From the NCBI RefSeq assembly GCF_002879865.1, contig NZ_PNXY01000042.1, forward strand, positions 1 through 41,612: 41,612 bases of DNA. The letters are read 5' to 3'. Below are positions 17,878 to 26,313 of the stretch, one piece after another. The notes under the pieces were generated by a model. That model did no database searches. It was not told where the DNA came from and saw only the letters and a list, made by a program, of their open reading frames with translations. Each line of letters begins with the position of its first letter. The stretch's first letter is position 1. The position numbers and the translations under genes are program-made. The stretch comes from Paraburkholderia rhynchosiae. Its GTDB lineage: Bacteria > Pseudomonadota > Gammaproteobacteria > Burkholderiales > Burkholderiaceae.

Positions 17878-19614
17878 CTATCTCAACAGGTTTTCGAGCA
17901 ACCGGCTGATCTGAACGGCCAGATTCGTCGCCCGTTCCATGAGCATATAACGCTGCCGTCCGAAGATTGTCCGCGCATGGCGGGCATCGCGATCGAGCGC
18001 AAAGCAGAAAGTCAGGATGCCGCGCGACGACAGCTCTGCAACCGCGTGACGCGCGTCCTCGACCAGATGCGACGTGTCATGAACGTCGATGTCGGACGGC
18101 GCGCCGTCCGAGACGAGAATCAGCACTTTGGCGTCAGTCGTCTCACTCTCGAGGCACGTCGCGGCGTGACGCATCGCGGCGCCCATGCGTGTCGAAAACG
18201 CGCCACGCTGTGCCTGAAGCCTTTGCCGCTCCACTGCGCCGAAAGGCTCATCGAAATCCTTGATGCGGCTATAGTGCACCTGATGCCGGCCATTCGACGC
18301 AAAGCCGTGCAGTGCTAGTCGATTCGCCGCCGGAGAGCGCGCCGTAGCGATCGTGGTCGCCACCTCTTTCTCGATGTCGAGCATGGACGGCTCGCCAGCT
18401 TTGGCCCGGTCGTTGGTCGACTCGGAGAAATCGAGCAGCAGGAGCACCGACATGGTCGCACGCCTGCGGCGCTGGCGTTGGAACACCCGCTCGTGGCTGG
18501 CAATGCGCGCGCGCAGCCCGATCTGGGCGTCGATCAACGCGCTCAAGTCGAAGTCGTCACCGTCGAACTGCCTGCGCAATCGCTGGACGGGTTCCTGCCA
18601 CCAGGGCGGCGGTGGCCGCCGCGACGGCGCACTACGCTCGGCATGACCGGGGGCTTGCGCTGGCGAACGATCGAACACGCTCGTCCATTCGGCGAATTCG
18701 GCGCCCACACGCGCGTGCCATTCTGGGTATCGATGGCAGCGCACCTCTTCGGCTTCCCTGGTTGCTTCGTCGTTTTTCGCAGGCTGGTCGTTCGACCGGT
18801 GCTCCAACGCAGACTGGTCTGCCAGTTTCATTTGCGTCGGCTCGGGCTTCTCTGGTTCCGAGTCCTCGTCCAGACGCCAGAGATAGGCGTTGTCGTCCCG
18901 GTAGGCCGGCTCGACGTAGTACGTCGAGAAATCGAAGCGCACACGCATCTGCGCGAGATCGACGGCCAGTATGCTTGCGACTTCCGCGTACGCATCGTCG
19001 TTGTCGGGGCACCCGGCAAGTTCTTCGACGAGATCGCGGCCCTTCATGACCCAGTGATTCGTGTCGTCGAAGTCGGGGTAGTGCAACGCGCGCGCCAGTC
19101 GAGCGGCAAGCGAGGCGAAGCTCATCACACCCCCGTCAGCGAGGACCGTATGAAAGCCGCCCCACAGCCGGTGCAGTCCGGGGTACTCGCCCATCAGCAA
19201 ACGCTCGACGCGCGCGTCTTCGATCAACGATGCGACAGCGACCCACAACGCGCCGCGTTTGCCGACCGGCGACGCTGGCCGCGAATAGCGCAGGTGTGCG
19301 ACTGCATGAGCGACCGACGCCTGATACAAACGTGTCGCGGCAGCGGGGTCAGCCGACAATGCGGCCGGCGGCAATCTGATCACGCCGGCACCAATCGACG
19401 CCCGAACCGGCAACGCCGCTTCTTCCGGTGTAAGCACTTCGATCTTCAAGCCGCTCGCCGCGTCACTGGCCTCGCTGGCATGCCCGAAGCCGGTCGCATA
19501 ATGCCCAACCATGCGCTGCACGCGCTCGAACAACGCGAGATCTTCCACGCGCAGTTCCGCCGCGGCAGCCTGCGCTCCATTGCCATCGTTCAGGTCGTGC
19601 AGCATCGTCATCAC
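17878..19614 (-). CDS. NorD/CbbO-like von Willebrand factor A protein
   Basis: A 578-aa protein. The C-terminal VWA domain (about 388-575) has an intact MIDAS site: D395-x-S397-x-S399 (LLLLDFSESTN) and the downstream DGAPSD loop. The N-terminal half is alpha-helical and has the family's YSRPASPVGKRGALWVA and IEDARVERLLMGEYPGL segments. The start overlaps the stop of the norQ-like gene by 4 bp (ATGA), so the two are translationally coupled. NorQ/NorD and CbbQ/CbbO pairs are ATP-driven activators of a client enzyme. Here the obvious client is AmiE, but this is inference. P. aeruginosa amiEBCRS has an AAA protein (AmiB) but no VWA gene at this place. Confidence 0.82.
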   Translation of the reverse strand: MMTMLHDLNDGNGAQAAAAELRVEDLALFERVQRMVGHYATGFGHASEASDAASGLKIEVLTPEEAALPVRASIGAGVIRLPPAALSADPAAATRLYQASVAHAVAHLRYSRPASPVGKRGALWVAVASLIEDARVERLLMGEYPGLHRLWGGFHTVLADGGVMSFASLAARLARALHYPDFDDTNHWVMKGRDLVEELAGCPDNDDAYAEVASILAVDLAQMRVRFDFSTYYVEPAYRDDNAYLWRLDEDSEPEKPEPTQMKLADQSALEHRSNDQPAKNDEATREAEEVRCHRYPEWHARVGAEFAEWTSVFDRSPAQAPGHAERSAPSRRPPPPWWQEPVQRLRRQFDGDDFDLSALIDAQIGLRARIASHERVFQRQRRRRATMSVLLLLDFSESTNDRAKAGEPSMLDIEKEVATTIATARSPAANRLALHGFASNGRHQVHYSRIKDFDEPFGAVERQRLQAQRGAFSTRMGAAMRHAATCLESETTDAKVLILVSDGAPSDIDVHDTSHLVEDARHAVAELSSRGILTFCFALDRDARHARTIFGRQRYMLMERATNLAVQISRLLENLLR

Positions 19615-20420
19615 GGACCGAACTGGGCGGTCACGAATCCGTCTAGCGCAGCGCGCAATTCGTCATCGTCGGTAATCGGACATGTCATCGCAAGCTCGCA
19701 GGCCGCGCGTGCCGCGATACCGCCGCGTATCAGAGCCCCTGCATGGACGAGCATGCGCGTCGAGATGCCTTCGGCGAGGCCCCGCGAGCGCAGCAGGCGC
19801 GACTGTCCGGCGATCCGTACCAGCTTCGCCGCGGTCTCGCGATCCACCTTGCCTTCGTGGGCGACGATTTCGGTTTCGACCGCTTGATCGGAGTATTGAA
19901 ATTCGATCGCGCCAAAGCGTTGACGTGTCGACGGCTTCATGTCTTTCCCGAAGGTCTGATAACCGGGGTTATACGACACGACGAGCTGGAAGTCCGGATG
20001 GGCGTGCACGAGTTCACCGCGCTTGTCCAGCGGCAGAATGCGCCTGTCGTCGGTGAGCGGATGAATGACGACGAGCGTGTCCGAGCGCGCTTCGATAACC
20101 TCATCGAGATAGCAGATCGCGCCATGCCGAGCGGCCATCGTCAGCGGGCCGTCTTGCCACGACGTGCCGCTGCCGTTCAACAGATAGCGCCCAGTGAGGT
20201 CCGAGGCGCTCATGTCTTCGTTGCAGGCAACGGTGACGAGCGGCTTGCCCTGGCGCCATGCCATATGCTCCACGAAGCGAGTCTTGCCGCATCCGGTCGG
20301 ACCTTTCAGGATCATCGGCATGCGCTGCGAATAGGCGGCGTCGAACAGTTCGATTTCCTGACCTACGGGATGGTAGAACGGTTCGCGTTCGATTCGGTAC
20401 TGCGCGAGCATTTCGTGCAT
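19611..20420 (-). CDS. NorQ/CbbQ-like (AmiB-like) AAA+ ATPase
   Basis: A 269-aa MoxR-type AAA ATPase of the CbbQ/NirQ/NorQ family. Walker A is GPTGCGKT (40-47), Walker B is ICYLDEV (102-108), sensor I is VVSYNPGY, and the arginine-finger region is STRQRFGAIEF. The CbbQ C-terminal domain follows (ISTRMLVHAGALI). It lies 72 bp downstream of amiE and overlaps the VWA gene. By position it corresponds to amiB of P. aeruginosa, an ATPase of uncertain role. With its VWA partner it probably remodels or activates a protein of the amide pathway. The start at 20420 gives MHEMLAQYRIEREPFYHPV. Confidence 0.85.
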   Translation of the reverse strand: MHEMLAQYRIEREPFYHPVGQEIELFDAAYSQRMPMILKGPTGCGKTRFVEHMAWRQGKPLVTVACNEDMSASDLTGRYLLNGSGTSWQDGPLTMAARHGAICYLDEVIEARSDTLVVIHPLTDDRRILPLDKRGELVHAHPDFQLVVSYNPGYQTFGKDMKPSTRQRFGAIEFQYSDQAVETEIVAHEGKVDRETAAKLVRIAGQSRLLRSRGLAEGISTRMLVHAGALIRGGIAARAACELAMTCPITDDDELRAALDGFVTAQFGP

Positions 20421-20492
20421 TTGACATCGTCCTCGTGAGTTTTGCGCACCGCGCGTGAGCCGGTGTGCGGCACCGGCGGCGCGCGAAGGCTG

Positions 20493-21530
20493 TTACCGGT
20501 GCGCAGGCTCACTGTGCGGAATCCCTTCGATCGGGCATTCCGGCGTGCCGGGCAGCGAGCGCGTGAGCAGCTCGACCTGGCGACGTGCGCCCTCCGGATC
20601 GTTGACCCATTTGCCATAGAACTCGAACGGGCAGGCGGCTACGCCATGCATGTCTTCGCCAGAGTTGATCTTGCCCGTGTAGCCGCGATGCAGCAGCTTA
20701 TAAAGGTGGTTCTGCGATTGCATGTTCCTGCGGGCGTCACGTAGCAAGCTCGTCGACAATTCTGCGTACTGGATGCCCATTTCCTCGGTCCCGCATTCGC
20801 CGAGTGAGCGTCCATCGAAACCAACGATCGCCGAATGGCCGAAGTACGAGTACACGCCGTCGAAGCCGGTCGCATTCGCCACCGCGACATAGACGTTGTT
20901 CATCCACGCCATGGTCTTGGCCACCATCACCTGTTGCTCCTTGGCCGGATACATATAGCCCTGGCAGCGCACGATCAGTTCAGCGCCGCGCATTGCGCAA
21001 TCGCGCCAGATCTCCGGATAGTTGCCGTCGTCGCAAATGATTAGGCTGATCTTCATGCCCTTCGGCCCGTCCGACACATACGTGCAATCACCCGGATACC
21101 AGCCTTCGATCGGCGTCCACGGCATGATCTTGCGATACTTCTGCACGATCTCGCCGCGGTTGTTCATCAGTATCAGCGTGTTGTACGGCGCCTTGCTCGG
21201 ATGTTCCTCGTGTCGCTCGCCAGTCAGCGAGAAGACGCCCCACACGTTGGCTTTCCGACACGCTGCACTGAAGATTTCCGTCTCCGCGCCGGGAACCGTA
21301 GATGCCGTTTCATACATTTCCTTCGCGTCGTACATGATGCCGTGCGTCGAATACTCCGGGAAGACAACAAGGTCCATCCCCGGTAGTCCTTGCTTCATTC
21401 CGACGACCATTTCCGCGATTCTGTGCGCGTTGTCGAGAACTTCCGCCTTCGTATGCAGCCGGGGCATCTTGTAGTTGACGACGGCCACGCCGACGCAGTC
21501 GTTGCTGCTGGAAATATCACCGTGTCGCAT
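20493..21530 (-). CDS. amiE: Aliphatic amidase
   Basis: A 345-aa nitrilase-superfamily amidase, almost the same length as P. aeruginosa AmiE (346 aa), with the same opening MRHGDISSSND and KMPRLHT. The catalytic triad is in place: Glu59 (FPEYST), Lys134 (KYRKIMPW) and Cys166 (IICDDGNYPE). The enzyme hydrolyses acetamide, propionamide and similar short amides to the acid and ammonia in the cytoplasm. The ATG at 21530 follows GAGAGAAG; the longer open frame to 21614 runs through the leader terminator and is rejected. It heads the operon amiE-norQ-norD-amiC-amiR and is preceded by a leader that shows ANTAR-type antitermination structure. Confidence 0.95.
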   Translation of the reverse strand: MRHGDISSSNDCVGVAVVNYKMPRLHTKAEVLDNAHRIAEMVVGMKQGLPGMDLVVFPEYSTHGIMYDAKEMYETASTVPGAETEIFSAACRKANVWGVFSLTGERHEEHPSKAPYNTLILMNNRGEIVQKYRKIMPWTPIEGWYPGDCTYVSDGPKGMKISLIICDDGNYPEIWRDCAMRGAELIVRCQGYMYPAKEQQVMVAKTMAWMNNVYVAVANATGFDGVYSYFGHSAIVGFDGRSLGECGTEEMGIQYAELSTSLLRDARRNMQSQNHLYKLLHRGYTGKINSGEDMHGVAACPFEFYGKWVNDPEGARRQVELLTRSLPGTPECPIEGIPHSEPAHR

Positions 21531-21565
21531 TGCTTCTCTCCTGTTTCGATATGAAACGCACGAAC

Positions 21566-21644
21566 AAAAAAAAGCCCGAACGGACGCGAAGGTCCGGTCG
21601 GGCTCTATTGCCATTGCGACTCGCCGGCGATGTTGGCGGCGAGT
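21566..21644 (-). promoter_or_regulatory. amiE leader: two hexaloop hairpins and an intrinsic terminator
   Basis: Read on the minus strand. P1 (21644-21619) has an 8-bp stem ACTCGCCG/CGGCGAGT closing on a C-G pair with loop AACATC. P2 (21612-21601) is GGC-AATAGA-GCC. Its 3' side overlaps the 5' arm of a strong terminator (21603-21574: 12-bp stem with one mismatch) followed by eight U (21573-21566). P1 and P2 with hexaloops, the second excluding the terminator, is the known ANTAR antiterminator layout. The canonical loops carry A1 and G4; here position 4 is A, so the exact recognition rule may differ. Confidence 0.8.
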
Positions 21645-21668
21645 GCGAAACCGTAAATGTACGGGCGA

Positions 21669-21697
21669 ATGCTAGTTGGCGTGCATACGCTTGTCAA
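21669..21697 (-). promoter_or_regulatory. amiE promoter (sigma-70 type)
   Basis: On the minus strand TTGACA (21697-21692) and TAGCAT (21674-21669) are separated by exactly 17 bp. Transcription would begin near 21661, about 17 nt before hairpin P1, leaving a leader of about 130 nt before the amiE ATG. Confidence 0.7.
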
Positions 21698-21760
21698 GCG
21701 TGTGAGCGAACAGTTCTATCGAGCCGTCACATTGATTGCCTTCTTCGAGTCTCAAAGGGC

Positions 21761-21792
21761 TTGACAGATTATTTTTTCCGAAAGAATCTAAT
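21761..21792 (+). promoter_or_regulatory. Candidate promoter of the NCS1 permease gene
   Basis: A perfect -35 TTGACA is at 21761-21766. The best -10 is TCTAAT at 21787-21792, but the spacer of 20 bp is long; a poorer hexamer lies at 17-18 bp. This may mean a weak or activated promoter. It is upstream of the hairpins and terminator at 21807-21890. Confidence 0.4.
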
Positions 21793-21806
21793 AACGTCAT
21801 TCTTAT

Positions 21807-21890
21807 CCGCGATGCGTCAACAGCGACGATATAGCGGGGGCAATAGAGCCCACCAGACAGCCCGAAAAGGCGTCTGGTGGGTTTTTTTTT
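21807..21890 (+). promoter_or_regulatory. NCS1 permease leader: two hexaloop hairpins and an intrinsic terminator
   Basis: P1 has an inner stem CGTC-AACAGC-GACG (21815-21828) and an outer stem CCGC/GCGG (21807-21810, 21834-21837). P2 is GGGC-AATAGA-GCCC (21838-21851), with the same loop as P2 of the amiE leader. P2 overlaps the 5' arm of a perfect 10-bp terminator (CCCACCAGAC 21849-21858, GTCTGGTGGG 21872-21881) followed by nine T. The permease ATG is 54 bp further on. This makes it a second probable AmiR target. Confidence 0.75.
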
Positions 21891-21944
21891 GGTCAAGGCC
21901 AGGGCTCGCCTGATGGCAGCTCAGCTTCACTTGGAAAGAACGTC

Positions 21945-23273
21945 ATGTCACCTCCACAATACGCAGGCGTCGGCAGCGAAACGGCGCTTGAACACGTGTT
22001 CGGCGAAGAGTACGAACACACACCAGTCCCGAATGTGGCGCGACGCAGTGTCATGTCGCTCGCGACCGTGTGGATCAGTTTTCCGATGATCATTACGAGT
22101 GCAATGACGGGGTCCATTCTCGTCGCAGGGATGGGTTTTAGCCGTGCGCTCACCGCGATGGTGATTGGCAACCTATTGATGTTCGCTTACGTTGGCTTGC
22201 TCGGCGGCCTGGGAGCGAAGCACGGTCTCAACTTCGCGCTGCTGGCGAGCCGCGTGTTTGGACGCAAAGGCTACGCTTTGGCCTCGGGCCTGCTTTCGAG
22301 CCTGCTGCTCGGCTGGTACGCGGTACAGACCGGCATTACCGGCAATCTCATTCACTCGTCTTCTGGCACAAGCTATCTCGTCATGACGTTCATCGCGGGT
22401 CTGCTTTATCTCGCAGTGACGTTCGTCGGAATCCGCGGGCTGCACTGGCTCGGCATGGTTTCTGTACCGCTCTTTCTTGTGCTCGGGACGTGGGTGGCGA
22501 TCGATGCCGGCGGGCACGCGGGATGGGGCACCGTGTTCGAGTACAGCGGCACTGATCCGGCATCGTCGATGGCATTCGGTGTCGGGTTGACGATCGTGAT
22601 CAGTCTGTTCGTCGATGCGGGCACCGTCTCGGCAGACTTCAATCGCTGGGCGAAGAACGGTCGTGATTCGTGGATTGCCACGTTCACCGCCTTTCCGATT
22701 GCGAACTGCTACGCGATGCTGATGGGCGGCATCATGACCGCGGCCATCGCCTTGCCAGCTCCGCAACCGTTCGGCATGGACAACATGTTCGGCTACATGC
22801 TGAGCCAACACCAGACATGGCTGAGCACGGTTGCGGTCATATTCCTCTTCTGCAGCCTGGGCTCTGTTTGCGCTCACTGTCTGTATAACTCCGCCGTCGG
22901 TTGGTCCCGGATCGTCGGCGTCAAGATGCGCACTGCCGCGGTCATACTTGCCGCGATCGGCATTGCCGTAGCCGGAACCAACGTTTGGGCACTGTTCATT
23001 CCCTGGCTCTCTCTGCTGGGCATTATCGTTCCGCCGATCGGCGCCATCGTAATGGTTGACCAGTATCTCGCGCGCCCCGGCGCGGGCATAGACCGCCAGT
23101 GGCGCGCTCAGGCTTTCGCCGCCTGGGCGATCGGATCAGTGGCGGCATATGTTGTCGAAAAACGCTTTCCCGAATTTTCCACTGCCGTGTCGGCATTCGT
23201 CATCAGCGCCGTTGTCTATGGATTGATCGCGCAATTCTCGAAGACAGCAAGCATCGCTGCGGACGGCGCCTGA
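21945..23273 (+). CDS. NCS1-family (CodB-like cytosine/purine) permease
   Basis: A 442-aa membrane protein with about 12 hydrophobic segments, the usual NCS1 layout. The N-terminus has the NCS1/CodB-type loop (VARRSVMSLATVWISFPM). Other family segments are GLLGGLGAKHGLNFALLASRVFGRKG and the conserved TVSADFNRWAKN (helix 6). It is a proton- or sodium-coupled importer of a small nitrogen compound; the amide context makes an amide or related compound likely. It occupies the place of AmiS, the amide channel of P. aeruginosa, but is unrelated to it. It is divergent from amiE, behind an antitermination-type leader. Confidence 0.88.
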   Translation: MSPPQYAGVGSETALEHVFGEEYEHTPVPNVARRSVMSLATVWISFPMIITSAMTGSILVAGMGFSRALTAMVIGNLLMFAYVGLLGGLGAKHGLNFALLASRVFGRKGYALASGLLSSLLLGWYAVQTGITGNLIHSSSGTSYLVMTFIAGLLYLAVTFVGIRGLHWLGMVSVPLFLVLGTWVAIDAGGHAGWGTVFEYSGTDPASSMAFGVGLTIVISLFVDAGTVSADFNRWAKNGRDSWIATFTAFPIANCYAMLMGGIMTAAIALPAPQPFGMDNMFGYMLSQHQTWLSTVAVIFLFCSLGSVCAHCLYNSAVGWSRIVGVKMRTAAVILAAIGIAVAGTNVWALFIPWLSLLGIIVPPIGAIVMVDQYLARPGAGIDRQWRAQAFAAWAIGSVAAYVVEKRFPEFSTAVSAFVISAVVYGLIAQFSKTASIAADGA

Positions 23274-23353
23274 CGATCAACGCCCGACACTGTTCACACC
23301 CGCGCGTGCCCGCGCCTCCATATCAATGTATCTTCACTGAGGATTGCTTTATC

Positions 23354-24370
23354 GTGTCCGACTACAACATCTTTTCTCTCGGCGACATCGTGCTGCAAAG
23401 CGGCATGCGGGTTCCCGACGCCAGGCTGGCCTACAAGACCTACGGGACTCTCAACGCCGCCAAAGACAACGTGATTGTCTACCCGACGTGGTATTCGGGC
23501 CAGCACTATGAAAATGAATGGCTGATCGGCGAGGACAAGGCGCTGGATCCCACCAGGTACTTCATTATCGTGCCGAACATGTTCTGCAACGGTCTTTCGT
23601 CGTCGCCGAGCAACACGCCTGCTCCGTACGGCAAAGCGCGTTTTCCGAATGTGACCGCGTACGACAACGTGCGCATGCAATGGCGGCTCGTCACGGAGTT
23701 ATTTGGTATCCAGAAGATCGCTCTCGTTACGGGCTGGTCGATGGGCGCATTGCAGACATTCCACTGGGGTGCAATGTATCCGGAGATGGTCGAGCGAATT
23801 CTGCCGTTCCAAGGCTCCTCGAAGTGCTCGCGTCACAACTTCGTGTTCCTGGAGGGTGTCAAGGCGGCGCTCACCGTCGATGCCGCTTTCAGTGACGGCT
23901 GGTACGACGCTCAGCCCGACAAGGGCTTGCGTGCGGCCGCGCGCGTTTATGCGGGATGGGGATTGTCGCAAACGTTCTATCGGGAAAAGCTCGATCTCGA
24001 GAAGCTTGGCTACTCCTCTCTTGAAGACTTTCTGGTCGGTTTCTGGGAGGGTTGGCTGTTGTCGAAGGACGCCAATAATCTGCTCGGCATGCTGTGGACC
24101 TGGCAGTACGGCGACATCAGCAATAACGAAATGTATCAAGGCGACTTCGTGAAGGCGCTTTCGTCGATTCGTGCCAAGGCGATTGTCATGCCCTGCAAGA
24201 CCGACCTTTATTTCCCGCCGGAAGACAGCGAATTCGAAGTCAGGCATATGCCGAACGCGGAGCTCCGCGTGGTCGATTCTATCTGGGGGCACTTTGCCGG
24301 CGGCCCTGGGACGAGCCCCGTCGATATCGGCGTGCTCGACAAGGCACTACGTGAGCTGCTCGAACGCTGA
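23354..24370 (+). CDS. Alpha/beta-fold hydrolase, homoserine-acetyltransferase-like
   Basis: A 338-aa protein of the MetX-like alpha/beta hydrolase group. The nucleophile elbow is GWSMGA (Ser129); the probable catalytic His is His313 (IWGHFAGG), and the acid is likely in the KTDLYFPPED segment. The family's DPTRYFIIVPNMFCNGLSSSPSN and FPNVTAYDNVRMQWRL are present. The GTG at 23354 is the best start; the longer frame to 23099 overlaps the permease gene. It follows the permease by 80 bp and probably shares its transcript. True MetX enzymes sit in methionine loci; here an amide, ester or acyl-transfer role on the imported compound is more likely, but unproven. Confidence 0.75.
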   Translation: MSDYNIFSLGDIVLQSGMRVPDARLAYKTYGTLNAAKDNVIVYPTWYSGQHYENEWLIGEDKALDPTRYFIIVPNMFCNGLSSSPSNTPAPYGKARFPNVTAYDNVRMQWRLVTELFGIQKIALVTGWSMGALQTFHWGAMYPEMVERILPFQGSSKCSRHNFVFLEGVKAALTVDAAFSDGWYDAQPDKGLRAAARVYAGWGLSQTFYREKLDLEKLGYSSLEDFLVGFWEGWLLSKDANNLLGMLWTWQYGDISNNEMYQGDFVKALSSIRAKAIVMPCKTDLYFPPEDSEFEVRHMPNAELRVVDSIWGHFAGGPGTSPVDIGVLDKALRELLER

Positions 24371-24372
24371 AG

Positions 24373-24413
24373 CCCAGCGCTGGGAACGCCGCGCGCCACC
24401 AGAAACCTGGTGG
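24373..24413. terminator. Two hairpins after the hydrolase gene
   Basis: CCCAGCGCTGGG (24373-24384) and CCACCAG-AAAC-CTGGTGG (24396-24413) follow the stop codon at once. Neither has a T-run, so they may be mRNA 3' stabilisers or a weak terminator rather than a strong intrinsic one. Confidence 0.35.
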
Positions 24414-24495
24414 AATAGCGGGCCGAACAATCTGAAAATCACCAGACGACAGCGATCTCAGTTATATCGGATTACTACCTGTTTAGAAAACAACC

Positions 24496-25653
24496 ATGTT
24501 TATCAAAAGAAAGCATTTGGCAGCGGCAGCAGTTGCGGGCGCACTTGTATCGGTCGCTCATGCGCAGAGCAGCGTGACGCTGTACGGCGTGCTGGACGAA
24601 AGCGTTCAGTTCACCAACAGCGGAAAAACCCCGGGCGGCAAAGCCGGCCCCGTGTGGGGACTGGGCAATTCCGCCAACAACACGACGGTTTTTGGTATCA
24701 GGGGCAGCGAAGATGTTGGCGGCGGCATGCATGCCATCTTCGACCTCGAAAGCGGATTCAACCTCGGCAACGGCGCTAGCTCCAATAGTGCCGACATGTT
24801 TTCACGGCAGTCGTGGGTTGGCGTCAAAGATGACCGCTGGGGCACATTGACACTCGGCAAGCAGTACAGCCCGGTCACGAATTACTTGTGTCCCGTATCG
24901 GCCTACTGCACGTTTGGCGGGAACACCTCCGCACACGTCTACGACAACGACACAGTCGGCGGAAGCTATACGGTCAGCAACTCGGTGACGTACGAAAGTC
25001 CGGTTGTTGCCGGTTGGCATTTCGGCAGCATGTACGCCTTTTCCAATGCCGCCGGCCAGTTTCAAAACAACCGTCTTGTAAGCGCCGGCACCGCGTATGA
25101 CTATGGTCCATTCCACTTTGCGGCGGCTTATATGGACGCAGACAATCTGGTGAGCGCAAACAACAGTTTGGGTGCCGTAAATGCGGGAATGGGGTACACC
25201 ATCGCTGCAGGCGACCAGACCATCTGGGGCGGCGGTGCCCGCGCCGACATCGGAGCCGGAACGGTCGGTTTGCTATATACGCATTCCAGTTACCTCTCAC
25301 TCGCAAGCGGGAATTCGCTCGATGTGCGCGCCGGCGATGATCTCCGCTTCGATAACTACAGCGTTTACGGCAAATACCCGCTGACGCACGCGCTGAGCCT
25401 TGGCGCCGGCTACACGTTGACGACTGAGCACCTTTCCGGCGCGACCAGCGCAACGCTGCACAATCAGCAGGTCACGATGGAGGTCGACTACGGCTTGAGC
25501 AGGCGGACGCTGCTGTACACCGAGGCAGCCTATCAACACGTCTCCGGGGGTAATGGCCTAAGCCTCTCCTACGCCGAAATAACGGACACAGGCATTGAAT
25601 CGGGCAGCAACAACCAGACACAGATCAGTGTCGGTCTTCGCCACAATTTCTGA
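24496..25653 (+). CDS. Outer-membrane porin (Porin_4 / OmpC-like)
   Basis: A 385-aa trimeric general porin of Burkholderiales type. It has a signal peptide (MFIKRKHLAAAAVAGALVSVAHA, cleavage before QSSVTLYG), the first strand SSVTLYGVLDE, FGIRGSEDVGGGMHAIFDLESGF, the loop-3 region around KQYSPVTNYL, and the terminal strand ending in HNF with the C-terminal Phe needed for outer-membrane assembly. It follows the permease and hydrolase on the same strand, so it may supply the outer-membrane step of amide uptake. M. methylotrophus has a comparable porin gene, fmdC, in its amide cluster. Confidence 0.92.
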   Translation: MFIKRKHLAAAAVAGALVSVAHAQSSVTLYGVLDESVQFTNSGKTPGGKAGPVWGLGNSANNTTVFGIRGSEDVGGGMHAIFDLESGFNLGNGASSNSADMFSRQSWVGVKDDRWGTLTLGKQYSPVTNYLCPVSAYCTFGGNTSAHVYDNDTVGGSYTVSNSVTYESPVVAGWHFGSMYAFSNAAGQFQNNRLVSAGTAYDYGPFHFAAAYMDADNLVSANNSLGAVNAGMGYTIAAGDQTIWGGGARADIGAGTVGLLYTHSSYLSLASGNSLDVRAGDDLRFDNYSVYGKYPLTHALSLGAGYTLTTEHLSGATSATLHNQQVTMEVDYGLSRRTLLYTEAAYQHVSGGNGLSLSYAEITDTGIESGSNNQTQISVGLRHNF

Positions 25654-25754
25654 GCGCACGTGCCCGAGCGGCCAGAAGCGGCGCGCCCCGTTGCAGACCG
25701 GTTCACGTTGCACATAACCTGGGGTGCGCCGCCGCTCAACGTCGGCATCTCCAT

Positions 25755-26026
25755 CTGGCGTTGAGCGGCACTCCTTCGATACGGGCCGGATATACTCGAG
25801 ATCTCGAGAAGTCGACCTTCAGGAGGACATATTGCTTCCTTGCGGATCGACTTCCAATAACTAATCGACGCCTATCTCGCGAAACGCGCGTGATCGTTAG
25901 CGGAAAAGAGATTCCGCGGACGTTGATCACATGATCAAGCGAACTCTGCTTGATCGTCGGAACGAAAGGCGCGACCATGCTCGGCACCACGTTGTAGAGT
26001 GCCTGCGGCAGGATGACCGCGCGCAT
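25755..26026 (-). pseudogene. Polar amino acid ABC transporter permease, C-terminal remnant
   Basis: The minus strand reads RAVILPQALYNVVPSMVAPF, then TIKQSSLDHVINVRGISF, which matches the conserved EAA-loop and following helix of GltJ/GltK-type permeases (RRVVLPQAL... KQTSLGYVI). The helix after that is scrambled by frameshifts, and nothing upstream of about 26026 fits. It is a dead fragment of a transporter gene, an older resident of this spot. Confidence 0.5.
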
Positions 26027-26313
26027 CTTCGGTCTGTCGTTTAGCGCTGCCGCTGCACAAGCTGTCGTACCTGCTGCCCCCCGTTTTTGACAGCCCGCAT
26101 ATCCCGCACTTATTGCGTCCGGCAGAAAAGCTGGCGCGACGCCGTTCAATCCAGCCAGTCTTGATTAACTATCCTTCACGTTCGGGATGCGTCAACGCGC
26201 CGATCGACTAGATATCGTGATGGCACGCACTCACGTCGTCGCGCATTGGTCTCTCGTGGCCAATAGAGACCGCGGTTTGTGATTTCTTCAAATCTCGAAA
26301 AGCAGGAGTTCAT

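Noticed and set aside
18478..19887. A 469-codon plus-strand open frame
   Set aside because: It is antisense to the norD-like gene and the end of the norQ-like gene, both with strong motifs; its translation has no recognisable domain.
21531..21614. N-terminal extension of AmiE
   Set aside because: It reads through the leader terminator hairpin, and AmiE homologues start with MRHGDISSS at 21530.
22173..22877. A 234-codon minus-strand frame
   Set aside because: It is antisense to the NCS1 permease and rich in His/Arg/Glu, as expected for the complement of membrane-protein codons.
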